From Hippopus hippopus (Eukaryota; Mollusca; Bivalvia; Cardiida; Cardiidae), in NCBI GenBank assembly GCA_946811185.2, contig OX328109.1, positions 35,882,129-35,946,128 of the forward strand: DNA of 64,000 nt, written 5' to 3'. The position numbers and the translations under genes were made by a program. Shown piece by piece: positions 38,666-48,116 of this stretch. The notes beneath the pieces were generated by a model. That model saw only the letters and a program-made list of their open reading frames with translations, was not told where the DNA came from and ran no database searches. Positions within the stretch are counted from its first letter, which is position 1, and every line of letters begins with the position of its first letter.

Positions 38666-38918
38666 AATTAAGTTAAGGAATATACCTTAAAAGCAAATGA
38701 TTTATTGATATTTTTTAGCATTATGTCGAAATTTTTATTACAAAACTGTAAAAAAAAAAAATCTACATAATGTGACAATGACAAGATTAATCGGTTTTAT
38801 TACGGAAAAAAGGTGACAAAACATAACGAGTTGTGTGCTATCCAAAGTACATAAAAATACGTTTATGAATATCGTACTGGGAAAACCCTTACAGTGCCAT
38901 AGGTGAAAACGTGGACTT

Positions 38919-38987
38919 TTACGGGCGGTATAGATCAAGATCAGACTGCACAGAACGTGCAGTCTGATCTTCGATCTATACAGCCCG
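38919..38987. repeat. Palindrome, family A core variant
   Basis: CGGGCGGTATAGATCAAGAT and its near-complement around CAGAACGTG, without the rest of MITE A. Confidence 0.8.
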
Positions 38988-39224
38988 CTAATTAGTCAAG
39001 CCTTTGATTAGCATCTTTCGGAGTTTCAATGGACTGGGTTGAATCTTCAGTTGAGAGGCTGAGTTGTTGTCGTTGTTGTTGTGGTTGTTGTTGGTGGTAG
39101 TGGTGAGCAAGGCACCGTAGGGCCCCGGTCTTGCCCCGTTGTAAGCAAGGAGGCAAATAAGTGAGTTTTTATGGTGATATGACTGCCGTAACGTTTAGCT
39201 CTGTTCGAGACAACAACATGTTAT

Positions 39225-39372
39225 AGCTTTGTCCAACTGAAAGCATTTGCAGACGACAAATCTGATGTGGTTCAAATAATGTAATTCGTGTTTGAAAGAG
39301 ATATAAAACATTATAGAAAAGGGAGAAATTGCTGGTTACCAACATTTTCTCTTTCATACACATTGTTTTAGG
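39225..39372 (-). mobile_element. Truncated MITE family B copy
   Basis: Reverse-oriented GCATTTGCAGACGACAAAT and a decayed core. Confidence 0.55.
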
Positions 39373-39639
39373 TCGTCAAAGTGCGATAGTGTTTAAGGAA
39401 GAGGAAATAAGGCGATAGATTTACAAAACATTCCTTTTGTGCAATGACTTATGTCTCGTGTATTTTGTAACTGGGTGAGTTATGTCTCATGTATTTTGTA
39501 ACAGGGTGACTTTGAAACGACCCGATAAAGCGACATTATACTAATGATGTACTGATTTAACATAGCGTTAAATAGTAGTAATATATTTTATTTCCGTGTG
39601 CGAGTGAACATATGTTACTGTGAAAATGATGGACGACAA

Positions 39640-39652
39640 TCTGTCTGTCTGC

Positions 39653-39683
<31 letters not shown>

Positions 39684-39718
39684 CGTCACTGTCTCTCTGT
39701 CTGTCTGTCTCTCTCTGG
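39640..39718. repeat. (TCTG)n/(TC)n microsatellite
   Basis: Opposing open frames here are simple-repeat artefacts. Confidence 0.92.
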
Positions 39719-39947
39719 ATATTAACCCATATAGCTGCTATTCTTGCCGTCTGACGACGTATATGGTATGTCAACCCAGACCAGCCCGCAATTTCCGTGC
39801 AGTATGATCATGGTGCGCACTGTTCATTACCCTTATCTGGTCCCGGGTTCACCTTTGCAGTGAGTAGCACAGGTTTTGTGCAGTCTGATCTTGATCTACA
39901 CTGGCCGCAAAAGGTAACTTTGTTTCGTGAAAGGTACTTAAACCCTT

Positions 39948-40158
39948 TACCACACAATCCAGAGTTTTAAAGACCCTGAGGAAGAAAGCTGTTAAAACAC
40001 TGTGGGAAAGGGAGAAAATGCTGGTGAACAGCATTTTCTCCTTTTCCCACAATATCTTTATCCTTTCAGAGACAAATTTCATCATTTGAGCCACACTTGG
40101 CTTGTCGCCTGCAAATACTTTGAATTTGGACGTGTCCAATATTTTGTCGTTTGGTTAA
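39948..40158. mobile_element. MITE family B copy with both TTAA ends
   Basis: TTAA-ACCCTTTACCACAC at the left and CGTTTGG-TTAA at the right, core AAAATGCTGGTGAACAGCAT. Confidence 0.8.
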
Positions 40159-40810
40159 AATGATTCCACTGGACAAAGAATAGCTTCTTGCTTCAACTTT
40201 TTGCGCATTTAACTGTCCTACATCACTCTACCAAGGATATATAAAATAAAAATAAACATATTTCCTTTCGCAGCACTTCTGTAGCGGACGAATTCCATTA
40301 TCTTCCGCTAGGTGGCACTTTTCAAATACATACCGATCTGACTTGGGTATTCTTGGACAGAACCGGACTACTTTTCAAAACGGCAACCGTTACATCGAAC
40401 TTATAAAAAATAAAATGATGCTTACTCAATAAAAGCTACCTGGTGCGATTTATCTAGCCATGTTTAGCAAGCATGTAACCTAAGCACTAGTCATTTATAA
40501 ACACAGCCCCTACAAGCTTCAGAAAGAGCCCCAATATAAGCCCAGCATGTTAGGGACGTTAGTTTTGTTGTCAAAGACTGTTGCACAAATCCCAGTTTCC
40601 ACATGTCTATATTTAGAAACTGTATGCAAAGATTTGTAGTAAACAATCGTATTTTTCAAAAATGATTTTTCCTGTATAAAATTATCATATTTCTAAGATA
40701 TTTGAAGTGATAGTAGACTTGATTTTTCCACATAGATATCATTAATAGCCAATTTCCGCTTGCTACTTTTTTCAGCGGCAGAGTTTTTTTTTTTTTTAGT
40801 TTACGCAGTG
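40159..40810. other. Left flank of the Polinton, nothing recognised
   Basis: AT-rich unique sequence with a T15-17 run at about 40784-40798, just outside the insertion. Confidence 0.5.
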
Positions 40811-40816
40811 CCTATC
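40811..40816. repeat. Target-site duplication, left copy (CCTATC)
   Basis: CCTATC lies immediately outside the first TIR base and is identical to 57511-57516. A 6-bp duplication is what Polinton integrase makes. Confidence 0.95.
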
Positions 40817-41064
40817 AGTAGTTAGTATAATGGGTTATCTAACTCAAACCCAAAAGAAAGGGGCAAAACCTCAATGCGATTCGAAAAATTCAATTTTTAA
40901 ATCCTCCAATCCTCGGATTTAAAAAAAAAACAAAACCCCAACTTGTTTGGATAAGTCCATCCCACACCCGCTAACCCCCATATTCCTCGTTCGCACAAAC
41001 CCCAACAGTCGACTAAAAAGCTAAAGCTGTTTAGACGGGTCAGTCTAGGTGAAAAAAAAATTTT
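40817..41064 (+). repeat. Left terminal inverted repeat of the Polinton
   Basis: It begins AGTAGTTAGTATAATGGG and matches the reverse complement of 57263-57510 over 248 bp with no gaps and two substitutions, at 40912 and 40955. Beyond 41064 both ends turn into A/T-rich low-complexity DNA that no longer aligns. The near identity implies recent insertion or recent homogenisation of the ends. Confidence 0.97.
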
Positions 41065-41145
41065 AAAAAAATTTATAAAAAAAATTTATAAAAAATTTTT
41101 TTGAAATTTTAAGAAAAGTTTAAAAAAGACATTGTGAAATTTACA

Positions 41146-41913
41146 ATGGAAAACACAGATTTAACAAGAATTTTAGAAAACAAAGTACGTCATTTTCATA
41201 GTAAATTTGTATCAGACAATGGTTTTAGTAGAGCAATAATGTATCTCAAATCTAATTACAAAAATCATTTACAAGCATTTAAAGATATACGAAGTGATTG
41301 GTATTATCATTACAGTGAGTTTGTGAAAGAAATAGGTGATGAAGAATGTAGTATTGCTTTTTTTGTTGGTTGTAGGAGTGAGGCTGCAAGAAGACCTCAT
41401 CATTTCTTTCAAATAGATATTCCTTTATTGATACTAAATGGAAGAGGTGAATATTTCCAAAATATTCTACACAAATTTGATCAATATATGGAAATAGATA
41501 ATGGCTATAGAAATATTACGGGAGAAAGGCTACGTAGATATATAACTGAAGGGTATGAATCTGAAGATGATTTTATACCAAGTGTAATTTTTTACAAGAA
41601 AACACTACCCCCAGGAGAAACACCAATAGGAGAGAGACATCCTACAAGGTTAGATCCTTTTGTATTTCATAGACAAAGTGATGAAGAAGCTGTTTCAGAT
41701 AATGAAAGTATAGAAGAAGATATAGAAGAAAATGTCAATGGTATAGATACTTTTTGGGAAGAAAATTGTGTTATTTGTCTTGAAACCAATCCAAATATAT
41801 TGTTTTGTAATTGTGGGCATATATGTATATGTGAGAAATGCCACCATTTAAATTTTGAGAGAAGGAAATGTCCAATATGTAAAACAGAAAGTACCATTAA
41901 ACGTAAAATATAA
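41146..41913 (+). CDS. RING-finger protein at the left end of the Polinton
   Basis: A 255-aa protein read from the ATG at 41146; a longer frame would begin with GTG at 41134, unlikely in a eukaryote. The C-terminal 48 residues form a C3HC4-type RING resembling those of IAP E3 ubiquitin ligases: Cys208 and Cys211, an internal FCNCGH, ICICEKC, and a final CPIC. The first ~190 residues match nothing I recognise. An acidic Ser/Glu-rich linker precedes the RING. The likely role is ubiquitin-dependent control of host or element proteins, by analogy with RING proteins of large DNA viruses. It converges on PolB with only 18 bp between stop codons and, unlike most genes here, lacks the TATAAAATG start context. 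The family is certain for the RING and unknown for the rest. Confidence 0.85.
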   Translation: MENTDLTRILENKVRHFHSKFVSDNGFSRAIMYLKSNYKNHLQAFKDIRSDWYYHYSEFVKEIGDEECSIAFFVGCRSEAARRPHHFFQIDIPLLILNGRGEYFQNILHKFDQYMEIDNGYRNITGERLRRYITEGYESEDDFIPSVIFYKKTLPPGETPIGERHPTRLDPFVFHRQSDEEAVSDNESIEEDIEENVNGIDTFWEENCVICLETNPNILFCNCGHICICEKCHHLNFERRKCPICKTESTIKRKI

Positions 41914-41931
41914 CTTGTAATATAAAACATA

Positions 41932-44900
41932 TTATATTTTATGATGCCCCCAAGCTAATGTGTCAATCTTGTTTTCCAAAACAAACCTTTTATCATCACT
42001 TGATCCTAACGCTTTTTTGTTTAACTCTTCAGTATACATATTATGGCCCCTACTTCTTAAAACAGTCATCTTTCTATACTGATCCTTTTCTGTAAGCAAA
42101 CACTCTTTGTAATTATTAAAGTTTATCTCTTTCTTGATAACCGCTTTTTTAACACCTTTACATCTTTTATCCTCCTCACCATCTAAAGTTTTATAAGCAT
42201 ACATTTTTGCTCCTAGACCAACAAACTCAGTCATAGTCTTACCACCTAACTCATCTTTAAACTTTCCAACTACTCTTGCATTACAATCATTTTTTAAGAA
42301 ATGATCTTTAGGATAATCGCTTGTATCAAACATTTCAAACACATCTTTTTCCATATCCTTATACAAATTTTTAGTTTCTATCTCAAGAATAAAACTATCT
42401 GTATCAGTATAACACATTTTAACCTTTTCACCATACTTAGCTTTAAAGTAATTATAATAAGTTTTTTGCATATGTGTTTTACTAATATCTAAAATGCTTA
42501 ATCCTGAGTAAATAGGTTTATTATATTTTAACTTAGTGTTTTTCATGTGTACCGCTATTAGGTTTTCATCGAATATTGTTGTGTGGTTATAGTTTGGTTT
42601 TGCTACCAATTTCCTATAACGCTCCTTACTAGAAACCAGTTCTATCGTTACTCTATTTCTCAGGTTTTCCATAGTCTTACCAAAGACTGAATTATTCATC
42701 AACTTAAAAAAATCTTTCTCAAAATTATTTTTAGCTGCTTTTCTTAGTTCAATGTTTGTATCAATATATGATTTAAGCCATGAGCTTTCCTCAAACTTAA
42801 TTCCTCGATGTATTTTAGTAATCTTTAAACCTAAATCAACACATGTTTTTAAGGCTTCATGATGAATAACATAATTCTTTTTGTTATTTAAGTTTGGAAT
42901 AAGTTTTTCTACTTTTTCTATCTTTAAACGTTCAGGCGCTAAAGGAAAGTCATTGTGTAAATCATGTAATTCTTTAGGATATTCTAAATCTACTTCTAAT
43001 ATACATGGGATTTTTTGCCAAATTTCTAATTCTTTATTTGTCATCCAATTAAAACCATGTGTAGGAAGAGGGCGACTCATTGCCCAAGGGTAAAGACTGT
43101 TTGCATCTATATATAATAAATATTTTGATGGCTTACTAGGATCATATAATCCACTCATACCCTCATTATTTGCTTTTGCATATCTTTTACTACACATACT
43201 AACACCTCCTCTGATACCCCTTTCTACCATTAAAAGCATATCAGGATCAGATAAAAGCTCTAGGTTTACTCTCGTTATTTTCAATGCTGCATCCCATGCC
43301 AAACCTGGTGTTGTATAATACCAACTAGGATCTAAGTCATAGTGTTCACAACAAACATTTCTAAAGTTCTCAAAAACATCTGCTAAAAGCAAAACATCTA
43401 TTTTATTGTAAAGTTCTAAATAATCCTTTAAAGTTTTCATATTAAAAGTTTCCCAAACCTTTTGCGCATAAGCATAATTTTCATCCGTAATTCCTTCTTT
43501 GTTCAAACTCGAGTAAAATGCTTCTTTGGGTGGTAATTTCTCTTCTTTAAGTTTATCAAAAGAATCTAGGTACTCATAAGGAAAAACTCCTTTTCTCCTA
43601 ACCAAGGATAGAAGGTTTCTAGTAAAATATTTTGATAAAATTTTTAATTGACTTTCCTCTAAGTTACTTGAAAGTTTATCCAAACTAAAATTCATGAACT
43701 TAAAACTATCAAGAAATCTAATTTTATGTTTTATATTTTCTCCAACCCAAATGTCTTTACTAAAACTAATATATTTCTCTTCATTATTTGGAATACAATC
43801 AATCTTCCCTTCAGATTTGCCAAGACATTTAATAAAAAGGTGAGCATCATATCCACTAAGATTATGAAGGTACACAGGTGTGAAGTTAGCATTTTTAGCT
43901 TTTAGGTTGCATTCATTGTGCGCGGCACCTCTATATTTACCCGTGAAATGGCAATGATCTCTTACTCTAAGATTATCTTTTGTAAATTTTTCACCACAAA
44001 TCCAACAGTGTGTTTGTTGTGTATGTTTTATTTTTTCCTCTATTGTAATTTCAATAGGCTTTGGGTTTTGGTGGTACCGTTGATGAATTTCTTTTATATC
44101 ATCTTTTAACCATTTTATAAAAACTTCCTCAGCATTTTCTCCAACATAACTTCTTTCTATAGGTGCACACACAAAATCATCAAAACATTTTATAATATAG
44201 AAAAAGCTGCAAGGTATATGCTTTTGACGTTGTATAGTATAACTTTTTTCTGGGTTTGGTTGGCATGTGTGTATTGGTTTTAAAACACTTTCAAAATCAG
44301 CGTATACAACAAAGGGAACCACAAGTTTTCTAGAATGGTTTTCAAAAGCTAACATGGTACCTGATTCTGGCATCTCTAAACTAATAGGCTCGTGTTCGTT
44401 ACAGTATTTTTTATGTTTTTCCAAAAGTTCTTTAGTACCAAAATGATTTAGACATCGTTTACAACATTCTATATTTCCATTATGAGTATTTGTTATTTGT
44501 TTTTTCACTAATCTATTAAAGTTTTTTATGACGGCATAGTGCATATTTTCCTCATTTTTAGTAAAAAGAAGATCAACATGTTTACTTTTTTCATCTTTTG
44601 TAAGCCTAAGAGGATAAATATATTCCTTATACCCATACACGTTTACACTAATTTCAGGATTTTGTTTTTCAAACTTATCGATATCTTCAACCGAAACAGG
44701 ATACTTTATTCCCTCCATGTTTAAGTCACTTTCCTTTTCTTGTAAAGCCTTGTCAACTCTTTCTGCATTATGCTCTTTAGGGTTTAGCGCTCTTAAAACA
44801 CTCCATTTAAAACATTTGTCATCTTTATTTTTCATATTGATAACTGCTTTTTTGTTAGCAATCCACTTTGGCAAAGGTAACCAACCATTAGCTCTTAAAG

Positions 44901-45501
44901 GATCATAAACAGCTGTATGTAGTTCTAACCGCACTATACTTCCAAAAGTCCAACCACTACCTTCTCTTTGAAACTTAGCTAAATTTTGTAAAACTTCATC
45001 TATCATTCTATTCAACAAATCCTCTATTTCTCCCTCGTTTAAATTTAAATGTTGTTTACTATGAAAAGCACGTTCAACAGGACCTTGGTCAAGATTTGTC
45101 ATTAACCATAATTTACACCTAAGTACAAGTTTTACCTTTGTTTGTAAATTATTTTGAAGATTGTTTATAAGAAGCATCCACGTGTCTGCGAAAAATCTTT
45201 GTGGGCTATAATTTTCGATACCCTCTATAACATGTTGTGTAGCATACCCTCTAAATGCGGATTGAGAAGCTCTAATCTCAAACTGTCTTGGAGGGTAATT
45301 TTCTCTAACATGTTCAACAATTTCATCCAACACTTGCGGTATCTGTGTTGTCTCCACATTACCAGTTAGCCAGTTACCAAAATCAGTTACTCTTCTTTGT
45401 ATAGATTCCGGAACGACAGCTGCGGCTAGTCGTCTTGCTCCAGAGTAAACATTAGACACAGCTCGTCTAGCTGCACTCGTAAATCTATTTAGGAAACTCA
45501 T
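41932..45501 (-). CDS. polB: Protein-primed family B DNA polymerase
   Basis: A 1,189-aa replicative polymerase, the size typical of Polinton PolB. Visible in order: an Arg-rich N-terminus; a C2H2-like motif CKRCLNHF...HKKYC near residue 360; exonuclease motif I VVYADFE (Asp402/Glu404); an endonuclease-VII-like zinc region CWIC...DHCHFTGKYRG near 497-530, usual in this family; Exo II NLSGYDAHLF near 550; Exo III YNKIDVLLLAD near 700; polymerase motif A YIDANSLYPWAM near 799; motif B NNSVFGKTMENLRNR near 938; and motif C CYTDTDSF near 1033. All catalytic residues are present and there is no stop or frameshift. Protein priming at the TIR ends is inferred from the family. The start ATG follows a TATATATATAAAAAA stretch. 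A 30-nt copy of its 3' end recurs at 56597-56626. Confidence 0.97.
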   Translation of the reverse strand: MSFLNRFTSAARRAVSNVYSGARRLAAAVVPESIQRRVTDFGNWLTGNVETTQIPQVLDEIVEHVRENYPPRQFEIRASQSAFRGYATQHVIEGIENYSPQRFFADTWMLLINNLQNNLQTKVKLVLRCKLWLMTNLDQGPVERAFHSKQHLNLNEGEIEDLLNRMIDEVLQNLAKFQREGSGWTFGSIVRLELHTAVYDPLRANGWLPLPKWIANKKAVINMKNKDDKCFKWSVLRALNPKEHNAERVDKALQEKESDLNMEGIKYPVSVEDIDKFEKQNPEISVNVYGYKEYIYPLRLTKDEKSKHVDLLFTKNEENMHYAVIKNFNRLVKKQITNTHNGNIECCKRCLNHFGTKELLEKHKKYCNEHEPISLEMPESGTMLAFENHSRKLVVPFVVYADFESVLKPIHTCQPNPEKSYTIQRQKHIPCSFFYIIKCFDDFVCAPIERSYVGENAEEVFIKWLKDDIKEIHQRYHQNPKPIEITIEEKIKHTQQTHCWICGEKFTKDNLRVRDHCHFTGKYRGAAHNECNLKAKNANFTPVYLHNLSGYDAHLFIKCLGKSEGKIDCIPNNEEKYISFSKDIWVGENIKHKIRFLDSFKFMNFSLDKLSSNLEESQLKILSKYFTRNLLSLVRRKGVFPYEYLDSFDKLKEEKLPPKEAFYSSLNKEGITDENYAYAQKVWETFNMKTLKDYLELYNKIDVLLLADVFENFRNVCCEHYDLDPSWYYTTPGLAWDAALKITRVNLELLSDPDMLLMVERGIRGGVSMCSKRYAKANNEGMSGLYDPSKPSKYLLYIDANSLYPWAMSRPLPTHGFNWMTNKELEIWQKIPCILEVDLEYPKELHDLHNDFPLAPERLKIEKVEKLIPNLNNKKNYVIHHEALKTCVDLGLKITKIHRGIKFEESSWLKSYIDTNIELRKAAKNNFEKDFFKLMNNSVFGKTMENLRNRVTIELVSSKERYRKLVAKPNYNHTTIFDENLIAVHMKNTKLKYNKPIYSGLSILDISKTHMQKTYYNYFKAKYGEKVKMCYTDTDSFILEIETKNLYKDMEKDVFEMFDTSDYPKDHFLKNDCNARVVGKFKDELGGKTMTEFVGLGAKMYAYKTLDGEEDKRCKGVKKAVIKKEINFNNYKECLLTEKDQYRKMTVLRSRGHNMYTEELNKKALGSSDDKRFVLENKIDTLAWGHHKI

Positions 45502-45594
45502 TTTTTTATATATATATATAATAAAAAACTTAAGTTAGATTTTTTTGTTTCAAAAAAATTTTATTATTACAACTTCGTCATTGTTATAATAAAA

Positions 45595-45945
45595 TTATAG
45601 AATGTTAATCTTATATTTATTATTCCAAGTTTTCCCATTCCAATTTTCAATCGTTTGTGGGCAGCGATCTATAAATTTACCTGCCTTATAAATAGATGGA
45701 AAGGTTTTTATTTCGCTAGTTTCAACATCCTCTAAACTAACTTTCTTAGGATTATGCATAATAGTCTTTAATCTATCAAACTTAGGGTCTTTGCTTCTTT
45801 CTTTTTTAGGTAACTTAAGCGACTGCTCCTCTGCTAACAATCCATGTTCTTTCACCAACTCAACTAATCGCTTTTTATCCCAGTATGAGAAGAAATTTAT
45901 ATTATTTTCTTTAAGAATTTTTTTTAAATCTGCAATCTTTATCAT
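45595..45945 (-). CDS. Small HeH/SAP- and NUMOD1-like putative DNA-binding protein
   Basis: A 116-aa basic protein encoded 21 bp downstream of the 5' end of the capsid gene's neighbour region, between MCP and PolB on the same strand. Residues 1-37 resemble the HeH/SAP helix-extended-loop-helix fold (IADLKKILKENNI, KKRLVELVKEHGL). The C-terminal part (FPSIYKAGKFIDRCPQTIEN...W) resembles the NUMOD1-type helix-turn-helix modules of homing endonucleases and large-virus proteins. No nuclease motif is visible. A DNA-binding or genome-organising role is inferred. The start is preceded by TATATAAAA. Confidence 0.75.
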   Translation of the reverse strand: MIKIADLKKILKENNINFFSYWDKKRLVELVKEHGLLAEEQSLKLPKKERSKDPKFDRLKTIMHNPKKVSLEDVETSEIKTFPSIYKAGKFIDRCPQTIENWNGKTWNNKYKINIL

Positions 45946-45966
45946 TTTTATATAGGAAAAAATATC

Positions 45967-47253
45967 TTAATACACTACACTCATTTTATTTCCATCAGAC
46001 TGGAAGTTAATTAACCTATCACTAATAATAACAGCATATGCCTCTGTGTTCGCAAGCACATTTTCAGTAAAAAATGCTTTGATTTGGATATCAGTTACTG
46101 AGTTTTTTAATCTCTCACTCTGTTTGGAAACGTCAAACAAAATCAAAGGATAAAGGGTTTTATAATCTGAGGGAGTAATGTTAGGGTTTGACACCATTTC
46201 ATTCATGTTATAAAACTTAGATCTAAATAGAGAAGCGTCACCATACACTCTACTAAATTGGTTTGCAGTGAATGAAAGATTATAATCAACAGCAGGATAT
46301 CTAGTAGAATTTAACGCAACATAAATATTTTTAACGTTTCTATGATCAAATATGGCTGGATTTTGTTGTTGGTCACCGCTTTTACCAGTCTGAAAGCCAA
46401 CAATAATAAAACGTGGCACTTCAGGTGATGATTTGACAGACAGTCTCCAGGTAAATGATGTTGACTGAGGAACCGCGATAGAGTCGCACTGCCTCATTCT
46501 ATATCCGACCGGTATTTTTTCTTTTTTCTCGATAATTTTATAAAGTTCCATCTTCTCTCCATCTGCGGGTAGCACGTGTGGCATAAACCAAGATATTCTA
46601 AGTAAATTAATTCTACCATCAGCAGGAGCAGCACCATCTCTAAAAATTGCATCATTATCATCATTTCTTGTTAAGGTGAGAGTTTGCTTCATTCCATACA
46701 ATATCTTATCATAATCATCACAAAAACCAAATATATGTTTTAAAGGAACTCTAAAACTAAAGGTACCTCTTGGAAGAGGATCATTAATAATATAATTTCT
46801 TCTTACAATAAAACCAGTGTTTCCAGCAGCTGCTGCAGCTGTTGTATCTTTATACCAACATTGATTTAACCCTTGTGATTTAGAAAAATCATCCGGATAT
46901 TTTAACAAACCAAGCATTGTAGTAGCATGGCCAGGATTCAATACGGATTCAATCTCCATACCTGAAAGTTGATACTTAATATTTTTAAAAAGATACATGA
47001 GACCATTGTTTGTTAAAGAAATATTGGTGTTAGCATCGTAAGCTGCTCCAGTATCACTTCTTACTAATTCACCTATAATAAGTAAATAACTCTCACTAGG
47101 ATGAGTAAAAATATCTTGGGTCTCAATGCTAATCCTAATATCTCCTCCTGAGTTGTTGAGGTGTGTACCGGTGATTGGTTCATACTCATGGTGTTCATAC
47201 TCAACAATACTATCATCTTTTAAAATTGGTTCGGTGATTCTTAAAATGTCCAT
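45967..47253 (-). CDS. MCP: Major capsid protein, double jelly-roll
   Basis: A 428-aa protein of the double jelly-roll-like family found beside DUF8207-type and penton genes in animal Polintons. Segments I recognise from the family include FSFRVPLKHIFGFCDDYDKI, ISWFMPHVLPADGEKMELYK, PRFIIVGFQTGK, NSTRYPAVDYNLSF and SVTDIQIKAFF. The protein is beta-rich with no membrane segment. It would form the hexon-like pseudo-hexameric capsomers of an icosahedral particle. It is shorter than the ~600-aa MCPs of some other Polintons, but the frame is intact and the C-terminus (LINFQSDGNKMSVVY) looks natural. The start has the context TTATTATAAAATG. Assignment rests on recognition of the family, not on a structure comparison. 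Confidence 0.9.
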   Translation of the reverse strand: MDILRITEPILKDDSIVEYEHHEYEPITGTHLNNSGGDIRISIETQDIFTHPSESYLLIIGELVRSDTGAAYDANTNISLTNNGLMYLFKNIKYQLSGMEIESVLNPGHATTMLGLLKYPDDFSKSQGLNQCWYKDTTAAAAAGNTGFIVRRNYIINDPLPRGTFSFRVPLKHIFGFCDDYDKILYGMKQTLTLTRNDDNDAIFRDGAAPADGRINLLRISWFMPHVLPADGEKMELYKIIEKKEKIPVGYRMRQCDSIAVPQSTSFTWRLSVKSSPEVPRFIIVGFQTGKSGDQQQNPAIFDHRNVKNIYVALNSTRYPAVDYNLSFTANQFSRVYGDASLFRSKFYNMNEMVSNPNITPSDYKTLYPLILFDVSKQSERLKNSVTDIQIKAFFTENVLANTEAYAVIISDRLINFQSDGNKMSVVY

Positions 47254-47304
47254 TTTATAATAACAATTATAATTTTAAATAAATAAAAATTATAATTGTG
47301 TTAC

Positions 47305-47661
47305 TTAAATTTCTAACCAAAGCTGGGGAAAAGACTTATTTTCATCATTAACAAACACACCTCCAAGTTTAATGCTTTTTGCGGTATCCAGTTTAGTTTT
47401 AGGATAAACTCTATTACCGTATACAAGTGTTATTTCAGACACCCCCAACTTTTTTAAAAGTTCATTCACCTTTTCCTCAATCTCTTTCATCTTGATTACT
47501 TTTTCGGGAGATAACTTCACAACAGCTTTTTTATAACCATATGTCGTTTTATTAATTTCAAGGATTTCACAATCTTTTATGTTTAAAGATGCACCTACTA
47601 TAGTAATACAACTACTATTGTATTTTTTATAATCTACACGATTAAATTTTAATTCTGGCAT
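47305..47661 (-). CDS. Conserved-type 118-aa Polinton protein, function unknown
   Basis: A small protein (118 aa) encoded 51 bp upstream of the MCP gene in the capsid cluster. It alternates beta-strand-like segments with one Lys/Glu-rich helix (residues ~52-71) and ends in ...FPQLWLEI. The pattern could fit an OB-fold single-stranded DNA-binding protein, but this is only an impression and no binding motif is visible. The ATG lies 13 nt downstream of TTATAA. The intact frame and tight packing argue that it is a real gene. Confidence 0.7.
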   Translation of the reverse strand: MPELKFNRVDYKKYNSSCITIVGASLNIKDCEILEINKTTYGYKKAVVKLSPEKVIKMKEIEEKVNELLKKLGVSEITLVYGNRVYPKTKLDTAKSIKLGGVFVNDENKSFPQLWLEI

Positions 47662-47753
47662 TATCTTTTTTTATAAGTAATATAATTTCTTAACTTAATT
47701 TTATTTTTTTCTTCATACTGTTTTAATACCTGCTCCACTGTTTAATCTTTTAA

Positions 47754-48113
47754 CTAAATTTGAATAGCAGTTGCACTTCCATCTATTAATGTATTAATGT
47801 CTTGCATTTTAGGAGTATCATCGGGTTTTGACGTTGGCGCACTATATTTTTGCAAAATTTCCCTCGATTTTGGTGTCAAAGCTCTCGTAACTAATTTTTT
47901 TCCTACATCTACAGCTGCACTTTTTCCAACCTCTAAAGCTTTCTTTGCACCTTCCTTAGCTACACTCTTTCCTACATCAAGGGCAGAAGACGCAATTTGT
48001 TTAGCTGCACTACTTGTGAAAAGCCTCGCTAAAAAGTTAGCAACGCTATCAAAGATTCCGGAACCACCGTATGAATACCTTTTTTTAAATCCGTGTTTTT
48101 TAGTGATGATCAT
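47754..48113 (-). CDS. Small basic Ala/Lys-rich core-like protein (pX/pVI-like)
   Basis: A 119-aa protein with a basic N-terminus (KKHGFKKRY), a glycine-rich turn and a short amphipathic segment GIFDSVANFLARLF. An Ala/Lys/Val repeat region follows with three VGK(S/K) turns (residues ~46-76), reminiscent of histone-H1-like viral core proteins. Adenovirus core (pX) and membrane-lytic (pVI) proteins combine these features, and Polintons carry similar small genes. Condensing DNA in the particle or aiding membrane breach is inferred. It lies three bases from the start of the DUF8207-type gene's stop, so the two probably share a transcript. The start context is CTATAAAAAATG. Confidence 0.72.
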   Translation of the reverse strand: MIITKKHGFKKRYSYGGSGIFDSVANFLARLFTSSAAKQIASSALDVGKSVAKEGAKKALEVGKSAAVDVGKKLVTRALTPKSREILQKYSAPTSKPDDTPKMQDINTLIDGSATAIQI

Positions 48114-48116
48114 TTT

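Noticed and set aside
39568..39807. Opposing open frames of 68-69 aa
   Set aside because: They are translations of TCTG/TC microsatellite DNA.
41134..41145. GTG start for the RING protein
   Set aside because: Eukaryotic expression makes the ATG at 41146 far more likely; the four extra codons add nothing recognisable.
41667..45369. Several 60-87-aa frames antisense to RING and PolB
   Set aside because: They mirror the long coding frames, have no start context like the real genes and no family resemblance.
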